From: Trichopria drosophilae | Lineage: Eukaryota > Arthropoda > Insecta > Hymenoptera > Diapriidae | Direction: 5' to 3' | Assembly: GCA_030407085.1 (NCBI GenBank) | Contig: CM059585.1 | Location: 88,550,501 to 88,614,500 of the forward strand | DNA: 64,000 bases | Part shown: piece after piece, positions 37,601 to 50,035 of the stretch | Layout of the letters: each line of letters begins with the position of its first letter | Position numbering within the stretch: the first letter of the stretch is position 1 | Position numbers and translations under genes: made by a program | The notes under the pieces: generated by a model | Told to the model about the DNA's origin: nothing | The model's database searches: none | Seen by the model: only the letters and a program-made list of their open reading frames with translations

Positions 37601-37675
37601 CATAAACTTACCACTAACACTAAAAAAATATATTCCCTGTACTAATTCTTTTAAACATATATTATTTTAGCAATA
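34645..37675. other. intron 1 stretch, nothing clearly recognised
   Basis: Three kilobases of AT-rich sequence with only short frames. A block near 35790 (TTTTGAGATATCTGAGGTTT) resembles the arm of the 19.5-kb element. No gene, SINE or tandem array seen. Confidence 0.5.
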
Positions 37676-37679
37676 ATTT

Positions 37680-38412
37680 ATATTTTGGGTAAAATTGCAG
37701 AAGAACTGCCCCACCCCAAAAATGAAATGTGCCAGATGTTTTCGATGTATTTTGGGCTGCTGATAACGAATATCGCAATAAAATTTGGTGGTCGGACATA
37801 TTGAAACCGATATCTTGAAAAAACTGTCAAAAAACACGATTTTTTCCAGTTTTTTGCATTTATTTCAAAAAATACGCAACTTACGAAAAAATGTTTCAAA
37901 TAAAAAATGTAGAGAATGAAATTCTGTACAAAAATGGTTTTATGCACTTTCTTCGTATTACCAACGATAACCTCCCAAAAAAAGGATAAACCTCAGAATA
38001 AGCGGCATAATGAGTTCTGTTTAGCCTTGAATGCTGTCCGGAAAAATTCCCATGATCCTTACTCAGTGATATTTATTTCTACAAATGAAAACTCGCAATG
38101 CGTGCTAACTCGCATCATGTGCCTGGGCCCCCCCCCCCACCCCCATAATACTAACCTAACCTCTAACCAATCACATTTGTGCCTAAAATCCCCTAACCTA
38201 CGTGGAATCTCGATGATTCCAAACACACACACATGAGATTCCACGTAGGTTAGGGGATTTTAGGCACAAATGTGGTTGGTTAGAGGTTAGGTTAGTATTA
38301 TGACAAATTTTATTATCATATTCGTAATCAGGAGGCAAAAATACGTCAGAAACATGTCGTATAATTAATTTTTTAGGTGGGGCAGTTTTTCTGCAATTTT
38401 ACCATATTTTGT
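37680..38412. mobile_element. 730-base element with GCAGAA.AACTGCCCCACC ends
   Basis: Left ATTTTGGGTAAAATTGCAGA, then AGAACTGCCCCACC; the right end in reverse reads ATGGTAAAATTGCAGAAAAA then CTGCCCCACC. Inside is a nested hairpin (38141-38302). Confidence 0.7.
38141..38302. repeat. near-perfect 65-base-arm hairpin
   Basis: Arms run ATACTAACCTAACCTCTAAC to CTACGTGGAATCTC, then the inverse from GAGATTCCACGTAGG to GGTTAGAGGTTAGGTTAGTA, around a 25-base CA-rich loop. A C-rich run precedes it at 38129. The arms show one or two mismatches. Confidence 0.9.
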
Positions 38413-38939
38413 AACACAAATCGAAATTTTCTGTAACGTATATATTTTTGACGGTTATATTTTTCATTGACAATAACCTATATACCAACAAATCCAAAAA
38501 TTTGATTTACATTTTTTTAATATTTCAGAATCAATTATTATTTTACAGCAGTTATGAATTATGATTTACCTACAATATTAGGTATAATTGCTTTTAAAAT
38601 GCATGGCATCAATTGTAATTTATATATTTACTTGCATTTGATGTCAACACCTTAAACTGTTATTATTATTACTCATAAATGTCAATATTAACGGCATCAC
38701 AAAATATGTAAACTGAAAACTGTTTCGGGCTTCGCAAGCCCGCAGGCAAGCATGGCTGTATTATAACATTTTGTATGTAAATAGCAATTATTCACGTTCA
38801 TTTCGTATTCAAAGCATCCAAAACTGCATACTAGAACCTATAAACGCTGTAGTACTGTTGCATTCAAATGAAGATGACATGTTTTTTTCTTTAAGTTTCT
38901 ATTGTTATCAAAAATTGGTTAATAATAATAACTCAACAT

Positions 38940-39125
38940 TCTTGGAGTGAGAAATAACTCTTTATGGAGTGAAAATTGAATCACTTTTAAAATAGTTCAT
39001 TGTCATTCTTAATCAATAAAATGTTACTTTATTCAGTAAAAACTTACTTTACACGGAGTAACACCTTTTTCACTAGAGTAGCTTTATTTTCAGTTAACAA
39101 AGAGTACATTTTCACTCCAATATAA
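38940..39125. repeat. fold-back block with CTTGGAGTGA/TCACTCCAA ends
   Basis: CTTGGAGTGAGAAATAACTC and ATTTTCACTCCAA are inverted; the interior has ACTCTTTATGGAGTGAAAAT. Related to the block at 25150. Confidence 0.5.
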
Positions 39126-39609
39126 TTCTCAGGAAGTATATCTGTCAACTTTTTAAAATTTTTTTTATCAAAATAGTTAAAAGAAACTGCTATTTGCAAG
39201 AATAACAAAAAAACGGTGTATGAATTTGTTTTGTTGTTTATTTCGGTCTTATTTCTAAATAGAAAACAAAACAAAATATATAAGTCATTGTTGTCGTTTT
39301 AATTTCACATTAAAATTACCTAAAAATCCTTCATATGAGTAAATTTTATACACAAATTTCGAATTACTAAATATCGAAATGATATCAAATTTAACGTATT
39401 TTTAACCTACAGAAACGACCTTTTGTATATTCTTTGTTTTCCTTTTAAAAATCAATTTATCATTCTGCGTACTTCATTCTTTAATTTCTATAAGTCTAAG
39501 GCGTCTAACTAACCTACAAAAATCCATTTGAAACATTTTACAACAATATTAATTAATTATAAACAATAATTTACCCAAAAAATCCCTTTTTTTAATAAAT
39601 GAATCATTT

Positions 39610-39960
39610 CTGCAGAAATTCCCCCTAGATATATGAGAAAGTTATAATTTATACGTTTTTCGTGTCAGTGATTACGAATCCGAAGACAAAATGTTGAAAT
39701 TCAAATTGACAGATCCAACAAGGCACATAAAAAATGTTAATTTACATCGAATTATATAAAACTCTGTATCTGGAGGTTTTCGAGATCGCTGATTATGAAT
39801 ACGAAGTCAGAATTTTGAAAATCCTAAATGGCGGTTCCAATATGTCGGATAAAATTGTTAAAATTACATTAATTAGACAAAAATCTATTGTATCCGCCAT
39901 TTTAAATGTCAAAATTTGGACTTCGTATTCGCAATCATCGACACCGAAAATTCACAATTA
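39610..39960. repeat. dispersed ATGGCGG module, copies in both orientations
   Basis: Includes TCGCTGATTATGAATACGAA, AAATGGCGGTTCCAATATG and the reverse TATCCGCCATTTTAAATG followed by CGTATTCGCAATCATCGACA. Confidence 0.6.
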
Positions 39961-40523
39961 AAAAACGGTGACACAAAGGGTTAAACAAAGGGGAAAATAT
40001 TAAATACTGTGAAATAATAATGTCCATTTTTATCATATTTTGGGACACTCAGAACTGATATTTATTTTTAATTTATAAGATTGTTTACACGTGTAAATAT
40101 CTATTTAAATTTAAAAAAAAAATTTTAGGATTATATAGAAATATGTTGAAATTACATTTTATTATGATTGAAAAATGTTTAAACTCGTAATACTTGTTCA
40201 ACCTGCTCATTCCAGCCAGTGTATTTTAATCTTTTGCTGCCCATCTTTAATCCCATGAAGTAAATCGATAGAATCGACCGGAGCGACTTAAGGAGTTAAT
40301 TCTATACTCTTAAGGACTGCAAATTTACACTCAAGAACCTAGAAAATATTGTGTGCAATAGGTGTGCATTAAATTCACTTCTTTGTGTATTTGGTCATTA
40401 TGTACTTAAAATATTAAGGTAACCTAATAATAATTCTCATTTACTATTGAAGCAACTGTTTTCTTGCAACTATTCAAGTAAATATTCATTTGAATTTATA
40501 ATCTCGATTTTTAATGTAATAAC

Positions 40524-41670
40524 ATGGTGGCCGCTTTTTTCTCGGAAAAAAATTCCCTGACTTTTCCCAGATTTTTCCCTGACCAATATTTTAATGATAT
40601 CTATTAAAAATAAACAATACGGATAAAAATGTTTTAAAATCAGCTACACATTTTCAATAAATTCTTTATTTTTTCAATCGACAACGAATAGTATATACTA
40701 AAACATATTATCTATAAAAATCCAGAAAAAAACTCATGTTCCTACGGATTTTTTCGTGTTTAATTCAAAATAATAGTAGAAAATTTGTTGGGGGTTCTTT
40801 GTCAAAATTTGTTATAAAATGTCAAGTTCTGCGGTAATATGTTAGACAATAATTATAAATGTTGATAAATTTTAGAATTTAGGCGATTTTGGACACTATA
40901 TTCAAAGTATTGTCAAAATTCTTACGAATGTTGACAATAACAAAAAATTGCCATAAATTTTATATTTTTCAAATACTATTGGACAAATATCAACTACTTA
41001 AAATAGAAATGGTAAAATAATCATTTAAACAAATTAATATTCTCAAAATTTGGGAGTTTTGTGCTGTTTTCAACATTTTACCAATTTTTCTACGATTTTT
41101 AGCCTTTTTTATGCAATTTCAAAGATTTTTGAAGATTTAAAAAAATGTATGAAAATTTTCTATCATTTTCAAAAGGTTTTATTTATACAAATATTTGTTT
41201 AAATAGAGAATTAGTATGGCAAATATTTTTGAAATATTTTGTAAAGTATCTTTATAGAAAGATAAATATCTTTAAATATAACATTGTTTGCATTTATTTT
41301 TGTTAAACTATTAAATTTTATTCAAATCTGTTAGAATATATTCAATATATTAGAATATATTATTTTTTTTTCTGAAAATTGTTGGTTTTTGGTGAAATCT
41401 GTCGAAAATGTTCAAAACTGCAATATGTTATTGATAAAAAACGTCAATATTTGTTTAAATTTGTGAGAAAGCATTTAAAATCATTTAAAAGAATTTTATG
41501 CGAAACACGATAAAATAAAGCATTTTTCTGAATATGAAATTGTGCGATTTTTTGTTAAATAATGTTTTTCACTTTTTAAAGATTTGTCTACAATTTACTA
41601 TTTCCCTGGCCAATTTTGAAATTCCCTGACATTCCCTGATTTCCCGGTTTTCCCTGACGGTGGCCACCAT
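40524..41670. mobile_element. 1.15-kb element with ATGGTGGCC ends and CCCTGAC subterminal repeats
   Basis: The left ATGGTGGCCGC and right GGTGGCCACCAT are inverted. Next to them ATTCCCTGACTTTTCCCAGA and CCCTGACATTCCCTGATTTC repeat CCCTGA several times. The interior is AT-rich with no transposase. Confidence 0.65.
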
Positions 41671-41909
41671 GAATAAAATACGTATTATGGAGATAGAAAT
41701 ATTTAAAAATTTGATTCCTTTCTTAAAAAATGCTACAGGAGCTGAAAAATTACATGAAAAGGTAAAGAGCAATTTCAAAAAACGTTTCATTCTACTGCAA
41801 CGTCTAAAAATTGTGTCTTGTTTGTACTCGTGTTTATTCTGAAACTAAAACACTTTACTTTATTAATTATATATTTTGTATTAAATTTTGTATTTCGATA
41901 CAGCATATA

Positions 41910-42590
41910 CCTCTTGAAGAGGTCGTCCAGAGGTCAGTGCAATGATATATCTAAAAAGACCACCTAAAGAGGTCTGAATTATGATAATCTATAAAACGAG
42001 TTTTTAAAGATGTCTTATTTGGATTAAAATAGTAATAACTTGTGGTCTTCAATCTATCTCGTTTTGGACCATCTCTCTTTTAGTAAATAGATCCCAAAGT
42101 TGAGGTGTTCGTTTCTTCCAGAGGCACTAGGTGGCTATTGAATCCAAAAGTTAAATCGCGCGATGTATACTTCATATGCAGACCGATAAATTATAAGTTA
42201 CAATGATAAAATAAGTGCTTTTATGATATTTAGCAAGTGTTATCACAATTTTGTATTATTATTGTATAAATACTATTCTATTGAATTTAATTAGCTTCCA
42301 ATATATAACTATAAAAATAGTAAACAGAAAAATTCAAGTTACCATTGTATAAATTAATAATTCAGGTACAAATATAGACTCTAATTTTCATTAATATCAT
42401 TTATTTTACGTCTCAAAACTCTCAAATAAGACCTCTTTTCTGAGATCTCATATTTAAGAGGTCTTGTAGAACTCTCGAAATCAACGCATAAGTCTTCTCA
42501 AAGATCATTTTAAGAGCTCTTTCTGATTAGTATTTAAGACACGTTACAATTTTTAAGACTTCTTAAAGAGCTCTTCAAGATGTCTTATCT
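41910..42590. repeat. AAGAGGTC/AAGAGCTC-rich block
   Basis: Short motifs CTTGAAGAGGTCGTCC, CACCTAAAGAGGTC, TAAGAGCTCTTTCTG and TTAAAGAGCTCTTCAAGATG recur in both directions. Similar AAGATATC motifs lie at 10735-10800 and 11330-11400. The family boundaries are unclear. Confidence 0.4.
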
Positions 42591-42599
42591 CTTGTTCTA

Positions 42600-45500
42600 T
42601 GTTATGGTTACTGACATTTGACTAATTTTTCAGCAGTTTTGTTACTCTGTAGTAAGTAATAACTCTTTCTTAACCAATTATACTAAATTATGATTTATTT
42701 TCTTTTTCAGAACCGAATTGCAACGGTAATTTAACAATTGAATTCGAAAATCGTATAATCTAACCTGCTGCTAAACCTATACGGTTAAAAATAAATATAA
42801 AAGCGATTACGACAAACAAATTTTTAATGGATCGGAATTACACGAACTGGCATTTACGTAATGTTTAACAGTCATGCACGATCTACTTAATAGCTGTGAT
42901 AAATGATAGTACTGATTCCATAACAATGACATCGATAGTTTTAATTCCATCTGATAGCATTATCGCAGTTATAAGTATAGTCAAAAGATGCAAGTTCTAC
43001 TACGTAGAAAATAGCCCTACAAAAATTATTTGTAGAATTTATCGCACTTCATACAAATGGAATTGACGAAATATTATGCTAATCCGTTTAACTAATTTCT
43101 TTTTCAGTAACTTGTCCGTCCTTTTATGAAAAATTAAAGATATAAGAAATTTGTTGGATTATTTTTTAGATTTTACAAAAAATTAGAACCAATAAACAAA
43201 ACTTACATAAAAACTGGATTATAAATTACATAAAAGCAAAGATTATTATTTTATGTAAAAACACGTCAATTTTTACGCGACTATATCCGAGAGGATTAAA
43301 TTTTAATTTTTCATAAAACTTTACTAAAATTCGTTCAAGTATGAAACTTCTCGAAATAGTTGATGGAATTTACGTGCATCGAGGTCAAGTTAACCGACCA
43401 TTTAACAGAGAAACATTACCTTCGACAAAATAGGTGTCATACACATTCACTTTTCATACAATCTACAATTTACTAAGGCCACTAGTTAAACGTTATTCCT
43501 AACTAGGCAATTTTGAAAAATGTTTAGTGTCCTCATTGGGAAGATAACTGTTCGTGTTGGGTTCACGGAAGTAAATTAAAACAAATAATCAACCAGAGTA
43601 ACTGGTTGCACTACTCGGTCCGCAAAAAATATACCGAGTCACGACTTGTTCGCTCTTACGTATCAATGCACGCCTCAAAATCCGCCAAAATATTATTTTT
43701 TCTTTTTAAATTCTTTCACGAACCTGATTTATTCGCGTTTATAAATCATTTTCAAAGCGTCTCATAAATCGCAAGTGTCTCAGGTTTTTGAAGTGCGTCT
43801 TTAAGTCAAATATAGACTATGCAAAGGAATTGTTATCATTGTACATAAAATGGAAGTTATATTTATCTTTTTAGATTATATCAAAATAAGATATGTGCTG
43901 TTAGAAATATACGTATGTCCAAAAATCGATAAATTAAATCACGAATATTTTATCTAATGTCTAATCTACGTAATTTATGGAAGGAAATGTGGTAGTCGAA
44001 TTTACAATTCGATGAAAATAAATGCATACTATAAATAATGTTTCTTGCATTTTTAAATAAAACAATTCAGTATTATAGTGTAGTACTAATTTTTTGGCAT
44101 ACTATTTACTACCTTCGTACAGTGTTAGAAATTGTACTGTGATCGTTTCAACAAAATTTTGTTACATTTTAGTAATTTTCTGAAACAATAACAGAAAAAA
44201 GATTTAGTAACATGCTACAAAATTAGTTTAGTAATTTTTAATTACCGTAACAGAAAAAGGAGTAAACATTTTCTTGTCTATTGGTTAATTTACATTTATT
44301 AATATGTTTTTTGACCTAGCGGGCGTAAAATGGCATTTTACGCCCTTGAAAATTACATGGTTAAGATAGGAATTCCTCACCGACCAACCCACAAATCGGA
44401 GACATATAAAAAATCGAATTTTATACCCGCTAGGACGAAAAATAACGTTCGTATTACGGGCGTAAAATGTTATTTTACTCCCTTAATACGAAAAAGTACT
44501 ATTACATATGTGCATAATTATTGGTGTATATATTAAACATTACTGGAACTAATTGTATACAATATATTAAATTTAAGGAAAGATACAAGATCAGCAGTTA
44601 AGAAAAGTTATATTCTCATCGTACTAATAAGAATCAACGTCATATGACGCGTTTTATACGCCACTGCTGCTTAACCGAGGAATCCCTTATAGTCAAATGA
44701 TAATCTTCCACTTCTACAATGGGAAGCACGAGCGTTCTAGTGCAGGGCGGCGATTGTCGCAGCCGCACCTGCCGGTTAAAACCCAAACTAATGTCCCCTT
44801 AGTTATCTGATTCCTTTTCAGATTTCTGTTACAGTTTCGTAACGTTCTGGTGATGTTACGCAACGTTTCTTTCTATTATGGTATATAATGTTTCTTTCTG
44901 CCTCTGGTGACGACAATCCCAACTAACTTCTCCTTAGCTCGCTGTTATTATGTAACGCTATGAATTAAAGTATATCGTAATATTAAAAAATGTATTTCGT
45001 AAATTTTTAAAATTTCTCTCCATACATTTATCTGAAAATATGTTGAAAAAAAAATAACAATTGAATACTAAAAACTAAAAATTTTTTATGATAATTGTAA
45101 TATTTTTTTAAATTTAGTCTTATTATGGTAAATTTTTTAGACAAACAATATAATTATTAGAACAACTAAATAAAACATTATATTTTTATTGAAAAGTCTT
45201 GCAAATAAAATACAACACAACAAAACAAAACATACAATTTGCAAAATTATGTTCTGTTAAATACTACAATTTACCCAAAAAAATGAGTTTTTTATCTTCA
45301 ATGATCCCTATACCATCAATTCTTTCAAATTTCTCTTGTGCCATAATTCACAGAACAAATTCTTTTAAATTGGAAAACGTGTATACGAATTTCTTATAAA
45401 AGCCGATAAATTTTTACAGAATTAATTTCGTATTATATACGCACGAGATCGTTTTAATCATGTTGCGACATATGTTAGCCACATCCATGGCCATCCAAAT

Positions 45501-46840
45501 AATATGTTTCTCAGAATTCCGTATAGAAAAAGAAAATACTGTTTATTGGATAATGTACTATACCCAATAGTCATTTGAAGACCAATTTTCCAGAAACAAA
45601 TAATTTCAATAAATTTTTAGAGCGTTTAATATTATTTAGGAATTTTATACTTCGAATAATAAAACTAATGTTTACTTTTATTATTTTTATTGTGTAATTT
45701 TCGTATAATGAATGAATGTAATAATAATAAATCATTATCTGGAGCAATAACAGTTTCAACAAAAACGATTTCCATATAGGAAATACTTAATTATTGTTCA
45801 ACAAAAAAAAAAGAATGAAAAACATATGGAAATAAAAAACAAGTTGGTTTAATAACAACAATGAAATGACACTTCCAGATTCCACTTCTTCATTTAGCTT
45901 CATACATTGTTAAATGTGCAAATGGCATTTAATAAATAAAAACCATCAATTAGAAATGTAAGGAAAGTAAATACAATAAACGGTACTATTGTTAAAAATT
46001 TCTAATCCCTATAAAATTTTTGAAAACAATAGCCGAATTGAACTTTGTTATGTAGATGTCGAAATAGGTATACAATATTTATCTGATTCCATTTCGATTC
46101 ATTACAAAAATAACACCGGCATATGATGAAAAATAAATCAAATCCTTGGAATTCGGAAATTTGTATTCCATGTTACATCCATTAAAAAAACTGACGAGCA
46201 AAATAACCTGTCACGATTTGATATCTTTGTGCAATCTTAGATGCTTTATAATAATAATTTAAATTTTTATTTTCTAAATATAATATTCAGACAAAGTGTA
46301 CAATGGGAATCCTAATTTGTTTATAAAATTCGTTCCTACACAATAACTCCACTTAATGATTCTAACTTATTCGAGATTAGTAATTATTCTTAACAATGCT
46401 TTTATCAATAATTTTTTACAATCCAGATATCTAGAAAAATACTCTAGAAAACTAGTTTGGTAACAATTTATTCTAGTACAAATTACTAGATTTTTTTGCA
46501 ATTGCATAGTCTGAATATAGTAAAAATTCTAAGAACTTATAGTAATTTTATCAGAAAAAAGCATCTTTTCTCATTACGCAAGTCTGTTACAAAATAACCA
46601 TTTGAAATAGTATAATTTGCAAGAAAAGTCACCTCCCTACAGAAAACCGAAAAAATTAAAAAATGATTTTTAATAATACATTCTACACTGTTGAGAAGCT
46701 TTTTTTATTGTGTAAATTTCTTCAAAAATACATAGACTCCGTTCGTATTAGAAATTCTATTTTTTCTCGTAAATGATTGTGGAAAACCGACAAATATCAA
46801 TATTTATTCAAATAATAAATATATCAAATATATAAGGGTG
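42600..46840. other. intron 1 stretch; one GGGCGTAAAATG repeat pair
   Basis: Mostly unique AT-rich sequence. At 44310-44490 GCGGGCGTAAAATGGCATTT and ACGGGCGTAAAATGTTATTT form a degenerate pair around a CCGCTAGG/CCTAGCGGG inverted motif. No gene is visible. Confidence 0.45.
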
Positions 46841-46842
46841 AT

Positions 46843-47580
46843 TCTCCCAAAAAGGACAAATGACACGTTCTTGACATTTTTTCTGAAAGTATTTAAAATT
46901 ATTAAAAATTATGACGGTCATATGATAGTATTTATCAATGTTTAACAAGACCATAGTAGGAAATAAGTAGAAATTTCATACTATTTGAAATATTCATGTT
47001 TATATATGGTGAAAAAACTCCGTAACCGTGCATGGAGCAAATTTTATCCAAATAATAAATATTACATTCAATCTGCAATCTAATAATATCATTTGGCTAG
47101 CAATATTTCTTAATTATTCTATATTTTAGTCGATTCCGGAAGAGGTAAGGCAAATTATACCAATTTCTATTTCTTAGAATTAAATTACTTTTGTGCACGA
47201 TTGAAAACTCCACTCCGTAACCGGTCGCAAATATAAGTAGTAAATGTAAACAAGCATGTTGAAGAAGCAATGCAGAGGTAAACAATGTTTATAATATCGG
47301 TGTGATTAAAGGTCAGTGCGAATTTGGTTGTAAAAAAAGAAAATATTCAGTATAAATGAGATTTTCAGTTCAACACGAGTCATCGACACAAATAAAACTC
47401 CACTCCGTAACCACAGTAAATTGTATATTTTGGTAAGTAAACGAAAGATATTATAAATAAAGACTAAAATATTTCAAATACTATTGATTCTTTATTTATA
47501 AAATGTATTCTTTTAAATTAGAATCAACATATTTTCGAGCTGCCGCAGGGAGAAAAAACTCCACTCCGTAACCGCCAATA
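46843..47580. repeat. periodic ACTCCGTAACCG motif block
   Basis: The phrase AAAACTCCACTCCGTAACCG (or a shorter form) recurs at about 47013, 47204, 47394 and 47554, spaced 190, 190 and 160 bases. The DNA between the motifs is not visibly alike, so this is not a simple tandem array. Confidence 0.7.
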
Positions 47581-47629
47581 CATTTTCAGTTTTTTGTTAT
47601 CTAAATGTTAAATAAATTAGAAAATCGTT

Positions 47630-48240
47630 TCTCGAGGGTTTCTGGAGTCGCTGATTACAAATCTCATGTTAGTTTTTCAAAATTAAAAATGGCGGATTCG
47701 ATATGGCTGACGAAATATTTAAAAATTTTGTGAAATAGCCTAAAATTTGTAATTCAGGGGTTTTTGAGGTCGCTGATTTTGAATTTGAGGTTAGGTTTAG
47801 AATTCGAAATGGCGGATCTAAAATGGCCGATGAAATATTTAGAAATTTTTAAAATATTGCTTAAATTTTGTTACTTGAGGCTTTTGGGCTAGCTAATTTC
47901 GAATTTGATGTTAGTTTAAAAATTTTAAATTTCAAGGTAGCGGATGTTTTTTGGAAATTTAAAAAAAATTATCAGTAATAATTTTCAAGACAAATTAATG
48001 AATTTCGAAAAAATCATCCGCCACATTGCATTGACTTTTGAATTCTGTAAATTTGACTCCAAATTCGTAATCGCTAACCCCAAAAACCCCCGAGTTATCA
48101 ACTTCAAGCGAGTCCAATCAATTTTTTTAATTTTATCCGTCATATTGTACCGCCATTTTGAACTTTCAAAATATGATGCCAAATTCGTAATCAGCGACCT
48201 CCAAAACCCCTGAGTGACAAATCTCAAGCTGATTCAATCA
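47630..48240. repeat. dispersed ATGGCGG module, three direct plus two inverted copies
   Basis: Forward copies near 47640, 47760 and 47880 (GGGGTTTTTGAGGTCGCTGA, GAAATGGCGGATCTAAAATG); reverse copies at 48000-48090 and 48120-48225 (AATCAGCGACCTCCAAAACC). A hairpin-forming array. Confidence 0.75.
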
Positions 48241-49086
48241 CCGTACTTGTAACAAAAAATAAACAATTATTTTTTAAACAATAATATTTATAAAGATTGT
48301 AACAACGTATTTTGGGGGACTTATTTTGGTCCTCCTCTTTCCATAGGTACATTCACATCAATATTTTTGATCCTTGTTTTTTAATTTTATCTTAACTCTG
48401 AATTTGTCCTTTTCGAGAGATTTACCACCCATAAATAATATCAAATATGTATGATAATTTTTTAATGAATTTTACTTGGTTCCGTGTCCACCATCTGAAA
48501 TTAGTTAGAAGAAATAAAAAATATCCGTCGTAGTAAACTCAGTTGGTTGGCGTAAAGAATTGATTTGTTGGCCTGATTGTAAACGAAATCAGCTTTTACT
48601 TATGCTCATAATAATATTATGGTGTGGATGATATATAATATACCAAACCAATTAAATAGTCCACTCAACCAATTGGACGTAGTCTTGCTAACAAATTTCT
48701 TGTATAGGTCTCAGTCCACTCAAACAGTTGGTAAGGACAAAAAATTTATTGGTTATCCCAAACAAGTCGTTCTTTTCCTCAATTATTATAAGAAATTTTA
48801 ACATTAACAACGTTGTAATCAGAGTTGAAGCCGCAAATTTTATTTTGAGCTCTCGTATTTGTAAATATTTCGTAAATCGTCGATACATTTGTCATTGTAG
48901 ATGCTAATATTCATCTGCATGTATGATCGATCCTGATATTTTCTAAATATTCATAAAAAGTACTTAATTGTGCTGAATATTCATAAAAAATGAAACTGAT
49001 TCTCAGAATAACGGCCTAACTCCACATTTTTCAATTGCAATAAAACTTATATTATTATAGAGATACGAAAAACGTATACGTGTAAC

Positions 49087-49277
49087 GGGCGGGGAACAAA
49101 GTTCCGAAAATCAACAAACCCAAAGGTCATTTCGATATAGCATGGCTCTAGTGTAATTTTCTTCAATTGTCTTTGAAAATTTGGCAAAAAGAAAGCAAAT
49201 TAAAATACGTTGGACTCACGCAATATCGAAATTTGAGCCTTTCGGGGTTTTGATTTTCGGAACTTTGTTCCCCGGCC
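49087..49277. mobile_element. 191-base hAT-like MITE with exact 8-base duplication
   Basis: Ends GGGCGGGGAACAAAGTTCCG and the inverse CGGAACTTTGTTCCCCGGCC. CGTGTAAC is repeated perfectly at 49079-49086 and 49278-49285. An 8-base duplication and short inverted ends fit hAT. The second copy is at 30102. Confidence 0.85.
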
Positions 49278-49330
49278 CGTGTAACGTCGTAATAGTATAT
49301 TTCATCACACTGGGACGAAAGCAGCAATTT

Positions 49331-49680
49331 TCCTCCCGCAAGCGGGAGGAAAGTTTCTTCTTTTCCTCCCTGTTATGAAGAAAAATCGTATACTTCCCTC
49401 GGGAAGTAAAAAAGAATGTCTCAGGCTGCGTGTAATTTTTACCCGAGGTGAAGCCGAGGGTGAAAAACATGTAGTCTGAGGCATTCTTTATTTTACATCC
49501 CTCGTTGAGTAATATACTATTTCCCGCAAGCGGGAGGAAAGTTACTTCTTTTCCTCCCTGTCATGAAGAAAAATCTTATACTTCCCTCGGGAAGTAAAAA
49601 AGAATGTCTCAGACTGCGTGTAATTTTTACCCGAGGTGAAGCCGAGTATTTTACCTCCCTCGTTGAGTAATATACTATTA
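49331..49680 (+). repeat. tandem duplication, period 188, with GCAAGC stem-loop
   Basis: Two copies start CCCGCAAGCGGGAGGAAAG at 49335 and 49523, then TTCTTTTCCTCCCTG, CCCTCGGGAAGTAAAAAAGA and ACCCGAGGTGAAGCCGAG. Both end with CTCGTTGAGTAATATACTAT. The second copy lacks about 30 bases present in the first. Confidence 0.85.
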
Positions 49681-50035
49681 TTGATATTCATACCGAGTAC
49701 GAGCACTGTTAGTATAAACCCTGTAAGTTAAACAGTTCTTTCTAATTTTCTCGTAATCGACTTTTTCGACTTCGACCGTTTTTCCACGCAGCCCCTCAAA
49801 TCTAGATGACAATTTTTACTATCGTTTGGGTATTACGCCTTGAAATATTAAAGCAAACTACTTTTTAGTAAGACATTTTTATTCATATTAATAATTAGTT
49901 GTTAAATGTACCAAAATAAATAGTTACATCTTAACATTTTATTTGTCTTGTAATTTCGTCAAATTTTCAATGGGTATTGTAAATATAAACATACCATTCT
50001 CTCTTCCTCTGCATTCCTCGCTATTTTAAATACTA

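Noticed and set aside
37916..38236. 106-codon plus-strand frame and overlapping minus frame
   Set aside because: Made of a TIR element, a poly-C run and hairpin arms.
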